Assembly (NCBI RefSeq): GCF_004146235.1
Contig: NZ_SELO01000017.1
Span: 1 to 64,000, forward strand
DNA from: Tropicimonas sp. IMCC6043
Lineage (GTDB): Bacteria > Pseudomonadota > Alphaproteobacteria > Rhodobacterales > Rhodobacteraceae
Direction: 5' to 3'
Length of the DNA: 64,000 bases
Each line of letters begins with the position of its first letter. Positions within the stretch are counted from its first letter, which is position 1. The notes beneath the pieces were generated by a model. It did not search any database. It worked only from the letters and a program-made list of their open reading frames with translations, and was not told where the DNA came from. Made by a program: the position numbers and the translations under genes. Positions 45,970 to 57,200 of this stretch are shown one piece after another.

Positions 45970-46731
45970 GTGATCAGGATTTCCATTATCACCGTGGTCC
46001 GCAACCGCGTCGGGACGATCGGGCAAGCGATTGAGAGCGTGCAGTCGCAGAGCTATCCGCATGTCGAACATGTCGTCCAGGACGGCGCCTCGACTGATGG
46101 CACGCTCGAAATCATCGAGCGGCTTGCGACCCCTTCGACGTCGCTGGAGAGCGCCCCCGATGGCGGCATCTACGAAGCGATCAACCGCGGGATCGAGCGG
46201 GCGACGGGCGACGTGATCGGGCTGATGCATTCGGACGATTTCTATGCGCATGACGCGGTTCTGACCCATGTCGCCGAGCGGCTGGAGACGAGCCCGGCCG
46301 ACGGGCTCTATGGCGATCTCGACTATGTTTCCTCGCGGGAAGCCGGCCGTGTCGTGCGCCGCTGGAAATCCGGCAGCTACGACCGCGCGAAGCTCTCGCG
46401 CGGCTGGATGCCGCCGCACCCGACGCTCTATTTGCGGCGCGAGGTCTACGACCGGTTCGGCGGGTACGACACGGAGTTTCGCATCGCCGCGGATTACGAG
46501 GCGATGATGCGGTACCTCGTGCGGGGCGGAATTGCGCTCGACTACCTGCCCGAAGTGATGGTGAAGATGCGGCTCGGCGGCGAGAGCAACGGTTCGCTGC
46601 GCCGCGTCGTTCGAAAGAGCCGCGAGGATCTGCGCGCGATCCGGCGGCACGAGCTTGGCGGAGTCGGCACGTTGGCCTTGAAGAGCCTGCGCAAGATCGG
46701 CCAGTTCGTCGGACCAGAGCGCCGGGCCTGA
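45970..46731 (+). CDS. family 2 glycosyltransferase
   Basis: This 253-residue protein is a GT-A fold glycosyltransferase. The nucleotide-sugar site includes DGASTDGT and the metal site MHSDDFY. It begins with a GTG at 45970 (VIRISIITVVRN), the codon that puts the family's first strand at the N-terminus; no ATG lies near in frame. It probably transfers a sugar in the making of an envelope or exopolysaccharide. The donor and acceptor are unknown. There are no other glycosyltransferase genes beside it. Confidence 0.85.
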   Translation: MIRISIITVVRNRVGTIGQAIESVQSQSYPHVEHVVQDGASTDGTLEIIERLATPSTSLESAPDGGIYEAINRGIERATGDVIGLMHSDDFYAHDAVLTHVAERLETSPADGLYGDLDYVSSREAGRVVRRWKSGSYDRAKLSRGWMPPHPTLYLRREVYDRFGGYDTEFRIAADYEAMMRYLVRGGIALDYLPEVMVKMRLGGESNGSLRRVVRKSREDLRAIRRHELGGVGTLALKSLRKIGQFVGPERRA

Positions 46732-46773
46732 ACCGACCAGAAGGCGGATCGCTCAGGTGCGCCAGAAGCAGGT

Positions 46774-48801
46774 TCAGGCGGTCTCGACCAGCCCCCGCCC
46801 CTTCAGCAACGCCTCCACGCCCGGCAATCGTCCGCGGAACTCGATGTAGAGATCGTCCGGCTCCCGCAATCCACCGACCGACAGGACATGCCGCTCCAAC
46901 TGTGCCGCTACCTCCGGATCGAACGGATCGCCCGCCTCCTCGAAGGCCGCGAACGCGTCCGCGTCCATGACCTCGGACCACATGTAGCTGTAATAGGCCG
47001 AGGCATATCCGCCACCGGAGAAGACATGTGCGAATTGCGGCGTCGCGTGCCGCATGGTGATGGCCGCCGGCATGCCAATGCCCTCCAGCACCTCGGCCTG
47101 CTTCTGCATCGGGTCGGCCGGCGGCGGACCGTCATGAAAGTCGAGGTCCACGAGCGCCGAAGCGATGAATTCGACTGTCTGGAAGCCCATGTCGAAAGTC
47201 GCCGCCGCGAGCACCCGCTCCAGCATCGCCTCCGGCAGCGCCTCTCCGGTCTCGGCGTGGGTGGCGAAGCGCTGCAAGACCTCCGGCACCTCGAGCCAAT
47301 GTTCATAGAGCTGGCTCGGAAGTTCGACGAAATCACGCGGCACGGAAGTGCCGGAAATGCTTTCGTAGGTCACATCGCTCAGCATTTGGTGCAGCGCGTG
47401 TCCAAACTCGTGAAACAGCGTGCGCGCGTCGTCATAGGACAGGAGCGCCGGCGCACCCGCCGCGGGCTTCGCGAAGTTGCAGACATTGATCACGTGCGGA
47501 CGGACTTCGCCTCCGAGCTTCCGCTGGCTGCGCAGCGCCGAGCACCAGGCACCTGACCGCTTGCCGGCCCGCGCGAAATAGTCACCGATGAAAACCGCGA
47601 CATGCGCGCCAGCGCGCGTTACCTCCCACGCTCGGGCGTCGGGATGGTGCAGCGGCACGTCCAGTGACCGGAACTCCAGCCCGAAGAGCCGTGTCGCACA
47701 GTCGAAGGCGGCCTCAATCATCCGGTCGAGCTGCAGGTAGGGCTTGAGTTCCGCCTCGTCGAGATCATGCAGCGCGCGGCGACGCTTCTCGGCGTAGTAG
47801 CGCCAGTCCCAGGGCTGCAACGGCATGTCCTCGCCCTCGACAACGAGCAGCCGCTCGTAGTGGAAACTGTCCGATTGCGCACGGCGCACCGCCGGCTCCC
47901 AGACCTGCATCAGCAGCTCGCGCACCGCCGCGGGCGTTTTTGCCATCTCCGGCTCAAGCCGGTAGGCCGCGAAGCTCTCGTAGCCCAGGAGTCGCGCCCG
48001 CTCGTCACGCAGCGCAAGCGTTTCGGTGGTGATCGCGCGGTTGTCCGTCGCCCCGCCATTCGCGCCACGCGCCGCCCAGGCCTCGAAGGCGCGCTTGCGC
48101 AGGGCGCGGTCGGGCGAAAATTGCAGGAAGGGCACGATCAGGGAACGCGACAGCGTGACGACCGGCCCCGCGTGGCCCCGCTCGGCGCCCGCCGCGCGCG
48201 CGGCGTCGACGACGAAGCCCTGCAGACCCGACAAATCGGCTTCGCCAAGTTCCATGACCCAGTCCCGTTCGTCGGCCAGAAGGTTCTGGCCGAAGGCGGT
48301 GCCAAGCTCGGCAAGCCGCGTGTTGATTTCCCGCAGCCGCGCCCGTCCGGCAGCGTCGAGCGCGGCGCCGGCGCGGCGGAAACTCCGATGCGTCAGCTCC
48401 AGAACCCGTGCCTGCTCCTCGGTCAGCCCGAGCGTGTCGCGCGCCTGCCAGAGCGCATCGATCCGCCCGAAGAGCGCCCCGTTCATCATCACGTCGGACG
48501 AATACTCCGCCAGCTTCGGCGAGAAGATCCGCTGAAGTGCCTCGCGCTCGGGGTTGGACTCCACCGAAGACAGCAGGAAGAAGACCGAGAGCACGTCCGA
48601 TAGCGCCTGCCCCGCAAGCTCCAGCGCCTCGATCGTGTTGGCGAAGTCCGGCGGCTCGGGACAGGCGGCGATCTCGTCGATCTCGGTCCGGGCTGCGGCC
48701 AGAGCGGTCTCGAAGGCGGGGGCGAAATCGGCATCTGTGATCGCGGCGAAATCGGGCAGCCCGAAGGGTTGGGCACGATCAGCAAGAAGCGGGTTGGTCA
48801 T
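46774..48801 (-). CDS. M3-family zinc metallopeptidase, oligopeptidase A/Dcp type
   Basis: This 675-residue peptidase has the zinc-binding motif HEFGHALHQ at residues 464-472, with His464, Glu465 and His468. The N-terminal helical cap and the C-terminal catalytic region match oligopeptidase A and dipeptidyl carboxypeptidase. It degrades short peptides in the cytoplasm. The start at 48801 (MTNPLLADRAQ) is supported by the family's usual N-terminus. It lies tail to tail with the glycosyltransferase gene. Which of the two M3 subtypes it is cannot be settled by eye. Confidence 0.9.
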   Translation of the reverse strand: MTNPLLADRAQPFGLPDFAAITDADFAPAFETALAAARTEIDEIAACPEPPDFANTIEALELAGQALSDVLSVFFLLSSVESNPEREALQRIFSPKLAEYSSDVMMNGALFGRIDALWQARDTLGLTEEQARVLELTHRSFRRAGAALDAAGRARLREINTRLAELGTAFGQNLLADERDWVMELGEADLSGLQGFVVDAARAAGAERGHAGPVVTLSRSLIVPFLQFSPDRALRKRAFEAWAARGANGGATDNRAITTETLALRDERARLLGYESFAAYRLEPEMAKTPAAVRELLMQVWEPAVRRAQSDSFHYERLLVVEGEDMPLQPWDWRYYAEKRRRALHDLDEAELKPYLQLDRMIEAAFDCATRLFGLEFRSLDVPLHHPDARAWEVTRAGAHVAVFIGDYFARAGKRSGAWCSALRSQRKLGGEVRPHVINVCNFAKPAAGAPALLSYDDARTLFHEFGHALHQMLSDVTYESISGTSVPRDFVELPSQLYEHWLEVPEVLQRFATHAETGEALPEAMLERVLAAATFDMGFQTVEFIASALVDLDFHDGPPPADPMQKQAEVLEGIGMPAAITMRHATPQFAHVFSGGGYASAYYSYMWSEVMDADAFAAFEEAGDPFDPEVAAQLERHVLSVGGLREPDDLYIEFRGRLPGVEALLKGRGLVETA

Positions 48802-48868
48802 GGTCGGGCTCCGGGTGATGCTGCTGGGTCTACCTATGTCCACGGCGCATGCAGCGCCAGCCCCGGTC

Positions 48869-49666
48869 TCACCCCGGCCGTCGCCGCATGTGACGCTCGA
48901 AGCGGCGCAGCAGAAGCGAGAGCGTGACGGTCATGGTCAGGTAGAGGAAGGCGACGACGTTGTAGGTCTCGAAATAGTGGAAGTTGCCCGCCGCGGTGAC
49001 CTTTCCGAGCTGGGTGATGTCGAGGACGCCGAGCACCGAGACCAGCGAGCTATCCTTGATCATGGCGATGAAGTCATTGCCGAGCGGAGGCAGGATGGTG
49101 CGGACCGCCTGCGGGAAGACGATGAAGCGGAAACGCTGCCATCCATTCAGCCCAAGGGTCTTTGCGGCTTCCACTTGACCTTCATCCACTGATTGAAGGC
49201 CGGCCCGGAACACTTCGGCAATAAAGGCAGAATAACCGATCGTCAGGGCCAGGACCGCACGCCAGAGAAGCGCGAAATCGCGGGTGCGGATCGGGTCGAT
49301 CCCGAGCGGCTCCACCACGTGGTTGATGAGGGCGACTAGCGCCGGGGCGACGACGAACGCGACATAGAGCAGGAGCACCAGGATCGGCAGACCGCGGACG
49401 ATCTCTATATAAAACCGCGCGACCTGGCGCAGGACCCGATAGCGCGAGAGCGAGGCCACCGCCAGAAGCAAGCCGATCAGGCAGGCAGAGGAGAAGGCCA
49501 CGAGGGTGACGAAGAGAGTGATCCAGACCCCGCGCGAAAGCGTGCCAAGGATCTGGCTCAGGAGATTGTCGGAGACGATCCGCCACAGGAACCAGAGCCC
49601 CAGCCCGCCGGCAGCCAGAAGCCACCAGGGAAATTCGCCGACGGTCTGATCGTTCCGGGGAGTCAT
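48869..49666 (-). CDS. polar amino acid ABC transporter permease
   Basis: This 265-residue protein has an inner-membrane permease of the HisMQ type. The conserved cytoplasmic loop (EAAKTLGLNGWQRFRFIVFPQA, in parts: EAAKTLG and FRFIVFPQA) contacts the ATPase. It has about five or six hydrophobic segments. It belongs with the binding protein at 50123-50914 on the same strand. No ABC ATPase gene is found on either side, so one must be supplied from elsewhere in the genome. The substrate is probably a polar amino acid. Confidence 0.88.
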   Translation of the reverse strand: MTPRNDQTVGEFPWWLLAAGGLGLWFLWRIVSDNLLSQILGTLSRGVWITLFVTLVAFSSACLIGLLLAVASLSRYRVLRQVARFYIEIVRGLPILVLLLYVAFVVAPALVALINHVVEPLGIDPIRTRDFALLWRAVLALTIGYSAFIAEVFRAGLQSVDEGQVEAAKTLGLNGWQRFRFIVFPQAVRTILPPLGNDFIAMIKDSSLVSVLGVLDITQLGKVTAAGNFHYFETYNVVAFLYLTMTVTLSLLLRRFERHMRRRPG

Positions 49667-49769
49667 CGCGCACCTGCCACGGCTTCATGGCCAGGACCCC
49701 TGAGCATTTCCTGTCCGGTTCTTCCTGCCCACGGGTTACCCATGGCCCATTGTTCTCCAGAAGAGGCGG

Positions 49770-50126
49770 TCACTCGCGGCAACCGAAAGGGACAAAGGTG
49801 CTGGCTATGCCCTCGTTCATCGTCATGACCGTCAGGAGATTCGCCAACTCGGTTTCCTCGTCGGTCTCGGCACAAATGAAGACCTGCTCCTTGCATCCGC
49901 CGGCAATAAAGGCGTCGTTCCGGTCCAGGAAGACATCGCGAATCCCGTCGCGCCCGAGCAAGCGGAGCGCATCTGCGACGGCGCTGCGACAGAGACGGCA
50001 TTTCTTCTCGGTCCAGTCTTCCGGGTCCGTGCTCTGGGCCGGTGCCGGCAGCGCTATGCCCAGAGCCAGGATCCACGCGAGGGAAGCGCAAGCGCGGCCC
50101 GGCCCGCACCCGCCGGGATGGCTCAC
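49770..50126 (-). CDS. exported cysteine-rich hypothetical protein
   Basis: This 118-residue protein has a hydrophobic N-terminal segment (residues 14-29, [16 protein letters not shown]) that looks like a signal peptide. After it lie cysteines at 43, 46, 78, 85 and 116, including a CRLC pair. I do not recognise the family. The GTG at 50126 overlaps the stop of the binding-protein gene by four bases, so the two are translationally coupled. The cysteines may form disulfides in the periplasm. A role near the transporter is likely but not shown. Confidence 0.6.
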   Translation of the reverse strand: MSHPGGCGPGRACASLAWILALGIALPAPAQSTDPEDWTEKKCRLCRSAVADALRLLGRDGIRDVFLDRNDAFIAGGCKEQVFICAETDEETELANLLTVMTMNEGIASTFVPFGCRE

Positions 50127-50914
50127 CCGCCCATCTTGTAGTCGAGGAACCACTTCTTGTTCAGCGCGTCGAGCGTGCCGTCCTCCTTCATCTCCGCAAT
50201 TGCGGCGTTGATCGGCTCCACGAGTTCCGACCCCTTCGGGAAAATGAAACCGAAGTCTTCTGTCCCAAGGGGTTGGCCGATGATCTTCAAGCCACCGTCG
50301 GAGGCGGCGACATAGCCGTTGGCGGCTGTGCTATCGGAGAGCGCGAGGTCGATATCGCCCACGCGCAGCGCCTGGATCGCAGCACCGAAGGTCTCGAAGA
50401 GCTTCATCCGTGGATTCTGCTCGTCGCCATCGAGGATGTCGTAGATGCCGACATAGAACGGCGTCGTTCCCGGCTGGGCGCCGATCAGCAGGTCGTCATC
50501 GGCGGCGAACTCCGTGTGGTCGGCAAAACGATCTTCGTCGCCACGCACCAGCATCATCATTTCCGAGCGCAGGTACGGATCTGAAAAGTCCACCTTTTCC
50601 ATCCGGTCCTCGCGGATGGTGATGCCCGTCATGCCGATGTCATACTGGCCCTCCGAGACCGCGGGGATCATCGCATCCCAGGATGTGTTCTCGTAGACCA
50701 CAGCTATATTGAGCCGCTTGGCGATCTCGGCCATCGCGTCGTATTCCCAGCCGATCACGTCGCCGCTGGCCGGGTCGACGAATTGCAGCGGCGGATAAGC
50801 GTTCTCGGTGACAACAGTCACTTCGCGCCCGCCGAGGTCCGGCACTTCGGCCAGCGTTGGCGCGGCGATCAACACCGCGAGCGCTGCGGCGGCGAGTGAT
50901 GCGGCTGGATTCAT
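50123..50914 (-). CDS. amino acid ABC transporter substrate-binding protein
   Basis: This 263-residue protein has a signal peptide (residues 1-22, ending PTLA) and the SBP_bac_3 fold. The segment [16 protein letters not shown] opens the first lobe and [14 protein letters not shown] lies at the ligand site. It captures a polar amino acid in the periplasm. It is coupled to the next small gene and probably co-transcribed with the permease. The ligand cannot be named from the sequence. Confidence 0.9.
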   Translation of the reverse strand: MNPAASLAAAALAVLIAAPTLAEVPDLGGREVTVVTENAYPPLQFVDPASGDVIGWEYDAMAEIAKRLNIAVVYENTSWDAMIPAVSEGQYDIGMTGITIREDRMEKVDFSDPYLRSEMMMLVRGDEDRFADHTEFAADDDLLIGAQPGTTPFYVGIYDILDGDEQNPRMKLFETFGAAIQALRVGDIDLALSDSTAANGYVAASDGGLKIIGQPLGTEDFGFIFPKGSELVEPINAAIAEMKEDGTLDALNKKWFLDYKMGG

Positions 50915-50970
50915 GGCAGAGTCTCCTGTTGGTTTGCGCGCAGTATGGCGCGGCGGCGGGAAAGGTCCAG

Positions 50971-52017
50971 TCAGCCGCCGCAGATCGGACAGCCCGGCCG
51001 CCGTTTAAGGGCGATCTGACGGGTTTCGCCATAGAGCGCATCGTAGATGAGCATGCGCCCGCGCAGCGGTTCCCCGGCGTCGGCCAGAAGTTTTACCGCC
51101 TCCACCGCCATCATCGTGCCGAGAACCCCCGGCAGCGGCCCCAGAACCCCCGCCGCGGCACAGGAAGGCGCGAGCCCCGGTGCTGGCGCTTCGGGGAAAA
51201 TACACTCGTAACAGGGCGCGCCTGCTGCCGGATGAAAAACCGAGATCTGTCCCTCCCATTGACTCAGCGCAGCGGAGACAAGCGGGACGCCACAGGCGAC
51301 TGCCGTGCGGTTCACAAGGTAGCGTGTGTTGAAATTGTCTGTACCGTCGAGAATGAGATCATACTCAGCAAAAAGCTCCGAAGCGACGTCTTCCGTCAAC
51401 TCCCGATGGTATGGCTTTAATGTTATGAATGGGTTGCGCGCCGACATTGAGCTGACAGCCGAGAAAACCTTGGGCGATCCGATATCCGCGTCGCCATGGG
51501 CGATCTGCCGCTGGAGGTTCGATTTGTCTACGTCGTCATGGTCGATCACGCCGATCGTTCCGACCCCGGCGGCCGCCAGATAGAGCAGCGCCGGCGAGCC
51601 GAGCCCGCCCGCACCGACCACGAGGACTTTCGCCTCCTTCAGCCTCTTCTGCCCCGGCCCGCCAAGTTCGCGCAGAACGATATGGCGGGCATAGCGCTCC
51701 AACTCGCCCTCGGCGAAGACGCCAGTCCGGGCGGGCGCAGCCGGCTGTTTCTCGGCCTCAGGGCGCGCACGCCCCCGAAGGCGGCGAATCACAGCCGCAT
51801 AGAGGAGCACCAACGCCGCAGCGCCGGCGAGCAGCAGCCAGGGGGCGGCAGAGCCGCCGGTGGCCTCTCGCAGCGGGTGACCGTTTGGAAGCAGGACCTG
51901 CACCAGAAGTACCGCACCGAACAATGCGCCAAGCGCCATGCTGCGCGCCCTGGGCGGTGCGCCCATCAGCCGCCCGAGCCCCCAGAGGGCCGCGGCCAGG
52001 ATCAGGACCAGGGTCAT
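50971..52017 (-). CDS. moeB: MoeB/ThiF-type adenylyltransferase with a membrane anchor
   Basis: This 348-residue protein has about 95 extra N-terminal residues with three hydrophobic segments (for example residues 2-18 and 28-44). The E1-like domain of MoeB follows. The nucleotide motif GAGGLG lies at residues 135-140 and the zinc cysteines include CYEC and CPICGG. The enzyme activates the C-terminus of a ubiquitin-like sulfur carrier such as MoaD or ThiS. There is no rhodanese domain. The membrane anchor is unusual outside this group of bacteria. It ends about 55 bases from the binding-protein gene on the same strand. Confidence 0.85.
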   Translation of the reverse strand: MTLVLILAAALWGLGRLMGAPPRARSMALGALFGAVLLVQVLLPNGHPLREATGGSAAPWLLLAGAAALVLLYAAVIRRLRGRARPEAEKQPAAPARTGVFAEGELERYARHIVLRELGGPGQKRLKEAKVLVVGAGGLGSPALLYLAAAGVGTIGVIDHDDVDKSNLQRQIAHGDADIGSPKVFSAVSSMSARNPFITLKPYHRELTEDVASELFAEYDLILDGTDNFNTRYLVNRTAVACGVPLVSAALSQWEGQISVFHPAAGAPCYECIFPEAPAPGLAPSCAAAGVLGPLPGVLGTMMAVEAVKLLADAGEPLRGRMLIYDALYGETRQIALKRRPGCPICGG

Positions 52018-52138
52018 GGCTCTCGTCTCCGCGCTCGGGCGGCCGCCGGCCGGGGCGTCGCCTGTCGTTCCGTCTCGTCGCTGGAGCCTAGCGCTTTTCC
52101 CCGCGGGCTCAACGCGAAAGCAACCTCTGATAGTGCGA

Positions 52139-53188
52139 TCAGATGCGCCAGCGGCGGTTGAAAAGTCGCATCACGAGAGGCGCACAGATCACCACCAGAA
52201 CAAGGCGGAACACGTGGTGCAGGGCGACATAGGTAAGATCGGCCCCGGCGATGATTGCGAGGATCACCATCTCGCCCTGCCCGCCTGGCAGGAAAGCGAG
52301 GAACGCATCCTGGCCGGGCGCGATCTGCAACTGGGCGATGACCTCGATGAACACCAGGCTTATGGCCGCCAACAGCAGCGCATTGGCGGTTGCAGCGGAG
52401 ACGATGCGGCGAAGTTCCGAAACCGTGACGCCGGTGTATTTCGCACCGACAGCCAGTCCGATGAAGAATTGCGCGGCCCAGATGATCTCGGCCGGCGGAC
52501 GATTGTGAATTAATCCCGTGAGGCTGAGGACAGCGGTCAGGATCATCGGACCGAGGATGGACGCACCGAACAGCCCCAGCCGCTCCGCGACCTGCCAGCC
52601 GACCAGCGCTGAAGCAAGCATCAGCGCGATTTCCTGCGGCGGTATCTCGGCGGCTGGCAGGCCCGGCCGCGCGTGGAGATCGGTCCCCCAGAGCGCATGC
52701 AGCGCCACCGGCGCGATGATGACAATCAGCAGGACGCGGGTCGCATGGACCAGCGAGAGGACCCGGACATTGCCGCCGGCCTGCTCGCCGAAAACCAGCA
52801 TGTCCTGCAAGCCGCCGGGCATGGCGGCGTAGTAGCTTGTGATCTGATCGAAGCCGAAACCGCGGCGCAGGAGCGGATAGGATGTGAGCCCGATCACGGC
52901 GATGAACAGCGGGACAAAGGCGAGCGAAAGCGCCATCTCCGGCGCACGCGCGAGGGTCTCCGGGGTGATCGATGCGCCGGCCGCGACGCCGAGCAGCGTG
53001 CGGAAAACCACACCAAGGCGTCCCATCCCCGCCATCTGTGCGCCAGCCAGTGCGAAGACGAGGCAGGCGAACATCGGTCCGAGCAGGAAGGGCAGCGGGA
53101 GGCCGGCAAGGCTGAAGACAAGCACACCGAGTGCGGCAATGGCGAGTGTGCGGCCCCTGAGGCGCAATATCCGTCTGTCGGGTCCCAC
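52139..53188 (-). CDS. AbrB-family membrane protein
   Basis: This 349-residue protein has about ten hydrophobic segments. It matches the family often called AbrB or putative ammonia monooxygenase (PF05145), visible in SYYAAMPGGLQDMLVFGEQ and FLPGGQGEMVILA. Despite the name it has no DNA-binding domain. The function is not established. It is divergent from the LysR regulator at 53282, so that regulator may control it. Confidence 0.8.
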   Translation of the reverse strand: MGPDRRILRLRGRTLAIAALGVLVFSLAGLPLPFLLGPMFACLVFALAGAQMAGMGRLGVVFRTLLGVAAGASITPETLARAPEMALSLAFVPLFIAVIGLTSYPLLRRGFGFDQITSYYAAMPGGLQDMLVFGEQAGGNVRVLSLVHATRVLLIVIIAPVALHALWGTDLHARPGLPAAEIPPQEIALMLASALVGWQVAERLGLFGASILGPMILTAVLSLTGLIHNRPPAEIIWAAQFFIGLAVGAKYTGVTVSELRRIVSAATANALLLAAISLVFIEVIAQLQIAPGQDAFLAFLPGGQGEMVILAIIAGADLTYVALHHVFRLVLVVICAPLVMRLFNRRWRI

Positions 53189-53281
53189 GCGGTCGATCGG
53201 TCCAGTCTGGCGTTGCTTGACAGTGGCCTAGCAGCCCATGTTTGATTTTTCCAATGACGCTTTCAAAAAGATTGATAGGCA

Positions 53282-54211
53282 ATGCGCATCAACTTCGATT
53301 TCAACGACCTCGAAGCCTTTCTCGCGGTGATGGAGACAGGCAGCTTCCACGGCGCCGCGGAACGCCTGAACCTGTCGCAGCCGGCAGTGACGCGACGGAT
53401 TCAGAAGCTGGAAGCCGGGCTCGGGTCGGAATTGTTCGAGCGGTCCACCCGTGCGGTGCGTCCGACGCTTGCGGCCAAGCGGTTAAGGACACGCGCCGAG
53501 GCGATGCTCAAGGATGCGCAGGAAACGACGCTCGCGATGCGCGACGAGAGCGTCGCCTTCGCGCATCAGCGCAACGCAGTGGTCAACCTGGCCACCCTGC
53601 CCACCATCGTCTCCCGCCTGCTGCCGGGCGCGATTCGGCGGTTCCGTGCCGCCGGCTTCGGCGCCCGCATCCGCATTCTCGACATCACCGCCAACGATGT
53701 CGCCGAGGCGGTGGCGCAGGGCGATGCCGATTTCGGTATCTGCTCGATCCCCGCGCTCGCCCGCGCGATGGATTTCGAGGCGTTGTTTGACGAACCAATT
53801 GTCCTGGCGATGCCGCCCGACCATCCTCTGGCCACCCATGATGCCGTGCCGTGGCGTGCGCTCGACGGCGAGGCGCTGATCCTGCCGACACGCGGCACCG
53901 GCAACCGGCTCCTGATCGATGACGCGATGGCGCGGGTCCGCCTGCCGCTGCACTGGACCTTCGAAGTGCATCGCGCCTCAACCGCGCTCGAACTGGTGGC
54001 CGGCGGCGTCGGAGTCGCCCTGGTGCCGCTGTCCGCGGTCGCCCCGGTGCTCCGGCTGCGGCTGGCGCTCCGGCCGATGATTAGCCCCGAGATCATCCGG
54101 CCGGTCGGCCTGCTCAGTCGCGCGGGCCAGTCCAACGCTCCAGCGGTCCGGGGACTTCGTGCGGCGCTGCGGGCTCAGGCGCACGCTGTCCCCGAGACCA
54201 TTTCCGATTGA
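53282..54211 (+). CDS. LysR-family transcriptional regulator
   Basis: This 309-residue protein has an N-terminal LysR helix-turn-helix (residues 6-65, FNDLEAFLAVMETGSFHGAA and RRIQKLEAGLG). It is followed by the effector-binding domain (GDADFGICSIPA, VGVALVPLSAV). It is divergent from the AbrB-family gene over a gap of 93 bases, a typical arrangement for a regulator and its target. The ligand is unknown. Confidence 0.9.
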   Translation: MRINFDFNDLEAFLAVMETGSFHGAAERLNLSQPAVTRRIQKLEAGLGSELFERSTRAVRPTLAAKRLRTRAEAMLKDAQETTLAMRDESVAFAHQRNAVVNLATLPTIVSRLLPGAIRRFRAAGFGARIRILDITANDVAEAVAQGDADFGICSIPALARAMDFEALFDEPIVLAMPPDHPLATHDAVPWRALDGEALILPTRGTGNRLLIDDAMARVRLPLHWTFEVHRASTALELVAGGVGVALVPLSAVAPVLRLRLALRPMISPEIIRPVGLLSRAGQSNAPAVRGLRAALRAQAHAVPETISD

Positions 54212-54275
54212 TTAACCGACTGCGGTGTAGTCAGGCGGAAAAGGCGCGGGCAACGGGGCCGAGGGAAACGGGCGA

Positions 54276-57200
54276 ATGAACGGCGAATTCGAGGACGTCC
54301 TTCCACGCTCGGGGCGGGTGCGTCCGGTGGCTCTGGCCCTTGTTGTGCTGGCACTGATGATGTTCGCGACGCTCTTGGTCCAGCGCCAGTTCGACCGAGT
54401 CCGGAGAGACGAAATCCGGGCGGTGACGGCGGCACGAGCCAATGCGATCGCCGCGGAGGTCGACACGCGGCTCAACTTCCAGATCCAGGCTGTCCGGCAT
54501 ACGGCGGAGCATATCGCTCAAGACACCACGCGTGATGAGGATATCGGCGAAAGACTCGCGCGGCTGCAAAGGCAGTTCGACGATTTCCAGGCCCTCAACT
54601 GGGTCGACCCGCAGGGCATCATCCAGATTGTCACGCCGCTCCGGGGCAACGAGCCGGCGCTCGGCCTATCACTGCCGGACCTGCCGGTGCCATCGCGGGT
54701 CCTGGCTCGCGCCAGGGAGACCAGGAAGGTCGCGGCGACGCCGCCGCTCGAGCTTGCCCAGGGCGGCACCGGTTTCGTCTTCTACGTCCCCGTCCTTGCG
54801 GAAGGGCATTTGCACGGTTTCGTCAACGGTGTCATCCGCTCCGACCGACTCCTTGCGCAAGTCTTCGGGCCGCGTCTCGGCAACTCCCATGTGCTCGACA
54901 TCCGAGACGCCACCGGCGAGAAGCTTTTTCGCAGCCCGGGTGTGGCGTCGGATTACACTGTCGAACGAGCGGTGCGGGTCGCCGACCGCCGCTGGATCCT
55001 TTCGCTGTCCCCGACACAATCCTCCATCACTGCGTCAGGACCGGCACAAGGGCGTGTGATCCTGGGACTGGGCGGCGCGTTGGCCCTCTCCATGAGCTTT
55101 CTGAGTTATGCCGCACTCGTCCGTCAGCGGGCTCTGGAACAGAGCGAGGAGCGTTTTGCCTTTGCCATGGAGGGGGCAAGCGAGGGGCTCTGGGACTGGA
55201 ATCTCGAGACCGGAGAGATCTATTTCTCGCCGCGCTACTTCCTGATGCTCGGCTACCGCCCGGAGGATATGGCGAATGATTTCTCGACCTTCGCCGAGCT
55301 GGTGCATCCCGACGACAGGGCGCACGCGCTGGCCGATCCGCATGTCGTCTTCGGCGGCGACACGACGGTCGTGGAGAACGAGTTCCGGCTGCGCCACAAG
55401 GACGGCAGTTGGCGCAACATTCTCTCGCGCGCCTTTGTCTCACGACGCAATGGGCGCGCGGTGCGCATGGTCGGCACCCATCTTGATGTCACGGAATCGC
55501 ATCGACAGCAGCGGCGCCTTTTCGAAGCGGAGCGGCTGACGCGCGAGGGGATCGAAGCCCTTCCGGTGGGCTTTGCCTATTTCGATCCGCAGGGAAAGCT
55601 CGTCCTCTGGAACACCCGATTCCCCGACCTGTTGCCATCCCCCTGCGCGACGGTCGAGATCGGCCTGCCTTTCGAACACGTGCTCCGGTGTATCGCGCCT
55701 CAGGTCGCAGCCGCCAATGAATGCAAGGACGCAGGGGATTTCGTGCAACGGAGGCGCGCGGCCATCGCAGAGGGAGGCGGCCATTGGGTCGGTCAGTATC
55801 CGGACGGTCGCCGCATCACGGCCTATGAGCACCCGACCTCCAGCGGTGGCTTCATCACGGTGCTGCTGGATGTGACGGAGCGGGTCGCCGCCGAAGAGGC
55901 GCTGCGCCAAAGCCAGAAGCGGCTCGAGGAGGCGGTACGGATCGCTCGGCTGGGAAGCTGGTCCGTCCACCCGGATCAGCGCCTGGAGGTGTCGCCGGAA
56001 GCCTGCGAGATCCTCGGCATGACACCACAGCAGCTCAGCGGGCGCATCACGGATCTCGAGCCCTACGTTCACCCCGACGACTGGCAGCGCATGCGCGATG
56101 CCTTTGCCGCAGCTTGGAAAGGCGGCGCTCCCTATGACTTCGTCCATCGCGCGATCATGCCCTCGGGCGAGATCCGGACCTTGCGCGAGCGCGGCGAGAT
56201 CCTCCGCGATGCCGAGGGAACCTTCCTCGGAATGAGCGGCTCGGTGCAGGACATCACCGAGCAAGCACGTCTTGAAAGCCAGCTCCATCAGGCACAGAAG
56301 ATGGAGGCAATCGGCCAGCTCACCGGCGGGCTCGCGCATGATTTCAACAACCTGCTCGCGGTGATCCTTGGCAACGCGGAACTGTTGCAGGAGGATTTTC
56401 CGGACTCCCAACCGCTGTGCACCGCGATCATCCGCGCCTCGCGGCGCGGCGCCGAAATCGCCCAGAGGCTGCTGACATTCGCCCGTCGTCAGCCGATCTG
56501 GCCTGAACCGGTCGACATCGCCGGGCTGGCACGGGATATCCATGCGCTCTCCGCGCGCACCCTGGGCGACACGATCGAGGTCCGGCTGGATCTTCCCGAC
56601 GATCTCTGGTTCGCCGCCACCGATTCCGGTCAGGCCGAGAACGCCCTTCTGAACCTCGCGCTCAACGCACGCGACGCGATGCCAGAGGGCGGCCGGCTTC
56701 TGATCGCGTGCGAGAATGTCAGTCTGGCGCGGCGCGAGGCCGATGGGCTCGGACTGGAGCCGGGAGACTATGTGCGGCTCTCGGTGCGCGACGAGGGCGC
56801 CGGCATGAGCGAAGCGGTGCGCGCGCGCGCCTTCGACCCCTTTTTCACCACCAAGGAGCACGGCAAGGGCACCGGGCTGGGTCTCTCAATGGCCTACGGT
56901 TTTGCGCGCCAGTCGAACGGCGCGATCGAGATCGAATCGAGCGAAGGCGTCGGCACCTGCGTCAACCTCTTCCTGCCCCGCGCGGCGGCGCCGGAAAGCA
57001 CGGAGAGCACGGCGGCCGCGGTGTTGGGCGACGCATCCGCGCCCGGCAATTCCACCGTCCTCGTCATCGAGGACGAACCGGATGTCCGGCGGATGACGTG
57101 CCACCTGCTGCGCGGCGAAGGCTATAGCGTTCTGGAGGCAGCGGATGCCGACAGTGCCCTCGAGATCGTCGCCACCCATCCCGAGATTTCGCTTCTGCTG

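Noticed and set aside
52139-53188. AbrB name taken as a DNA-binding regulator
   Set aside because: The protein is a multi-span membrane protein with no DNA-binding domain.
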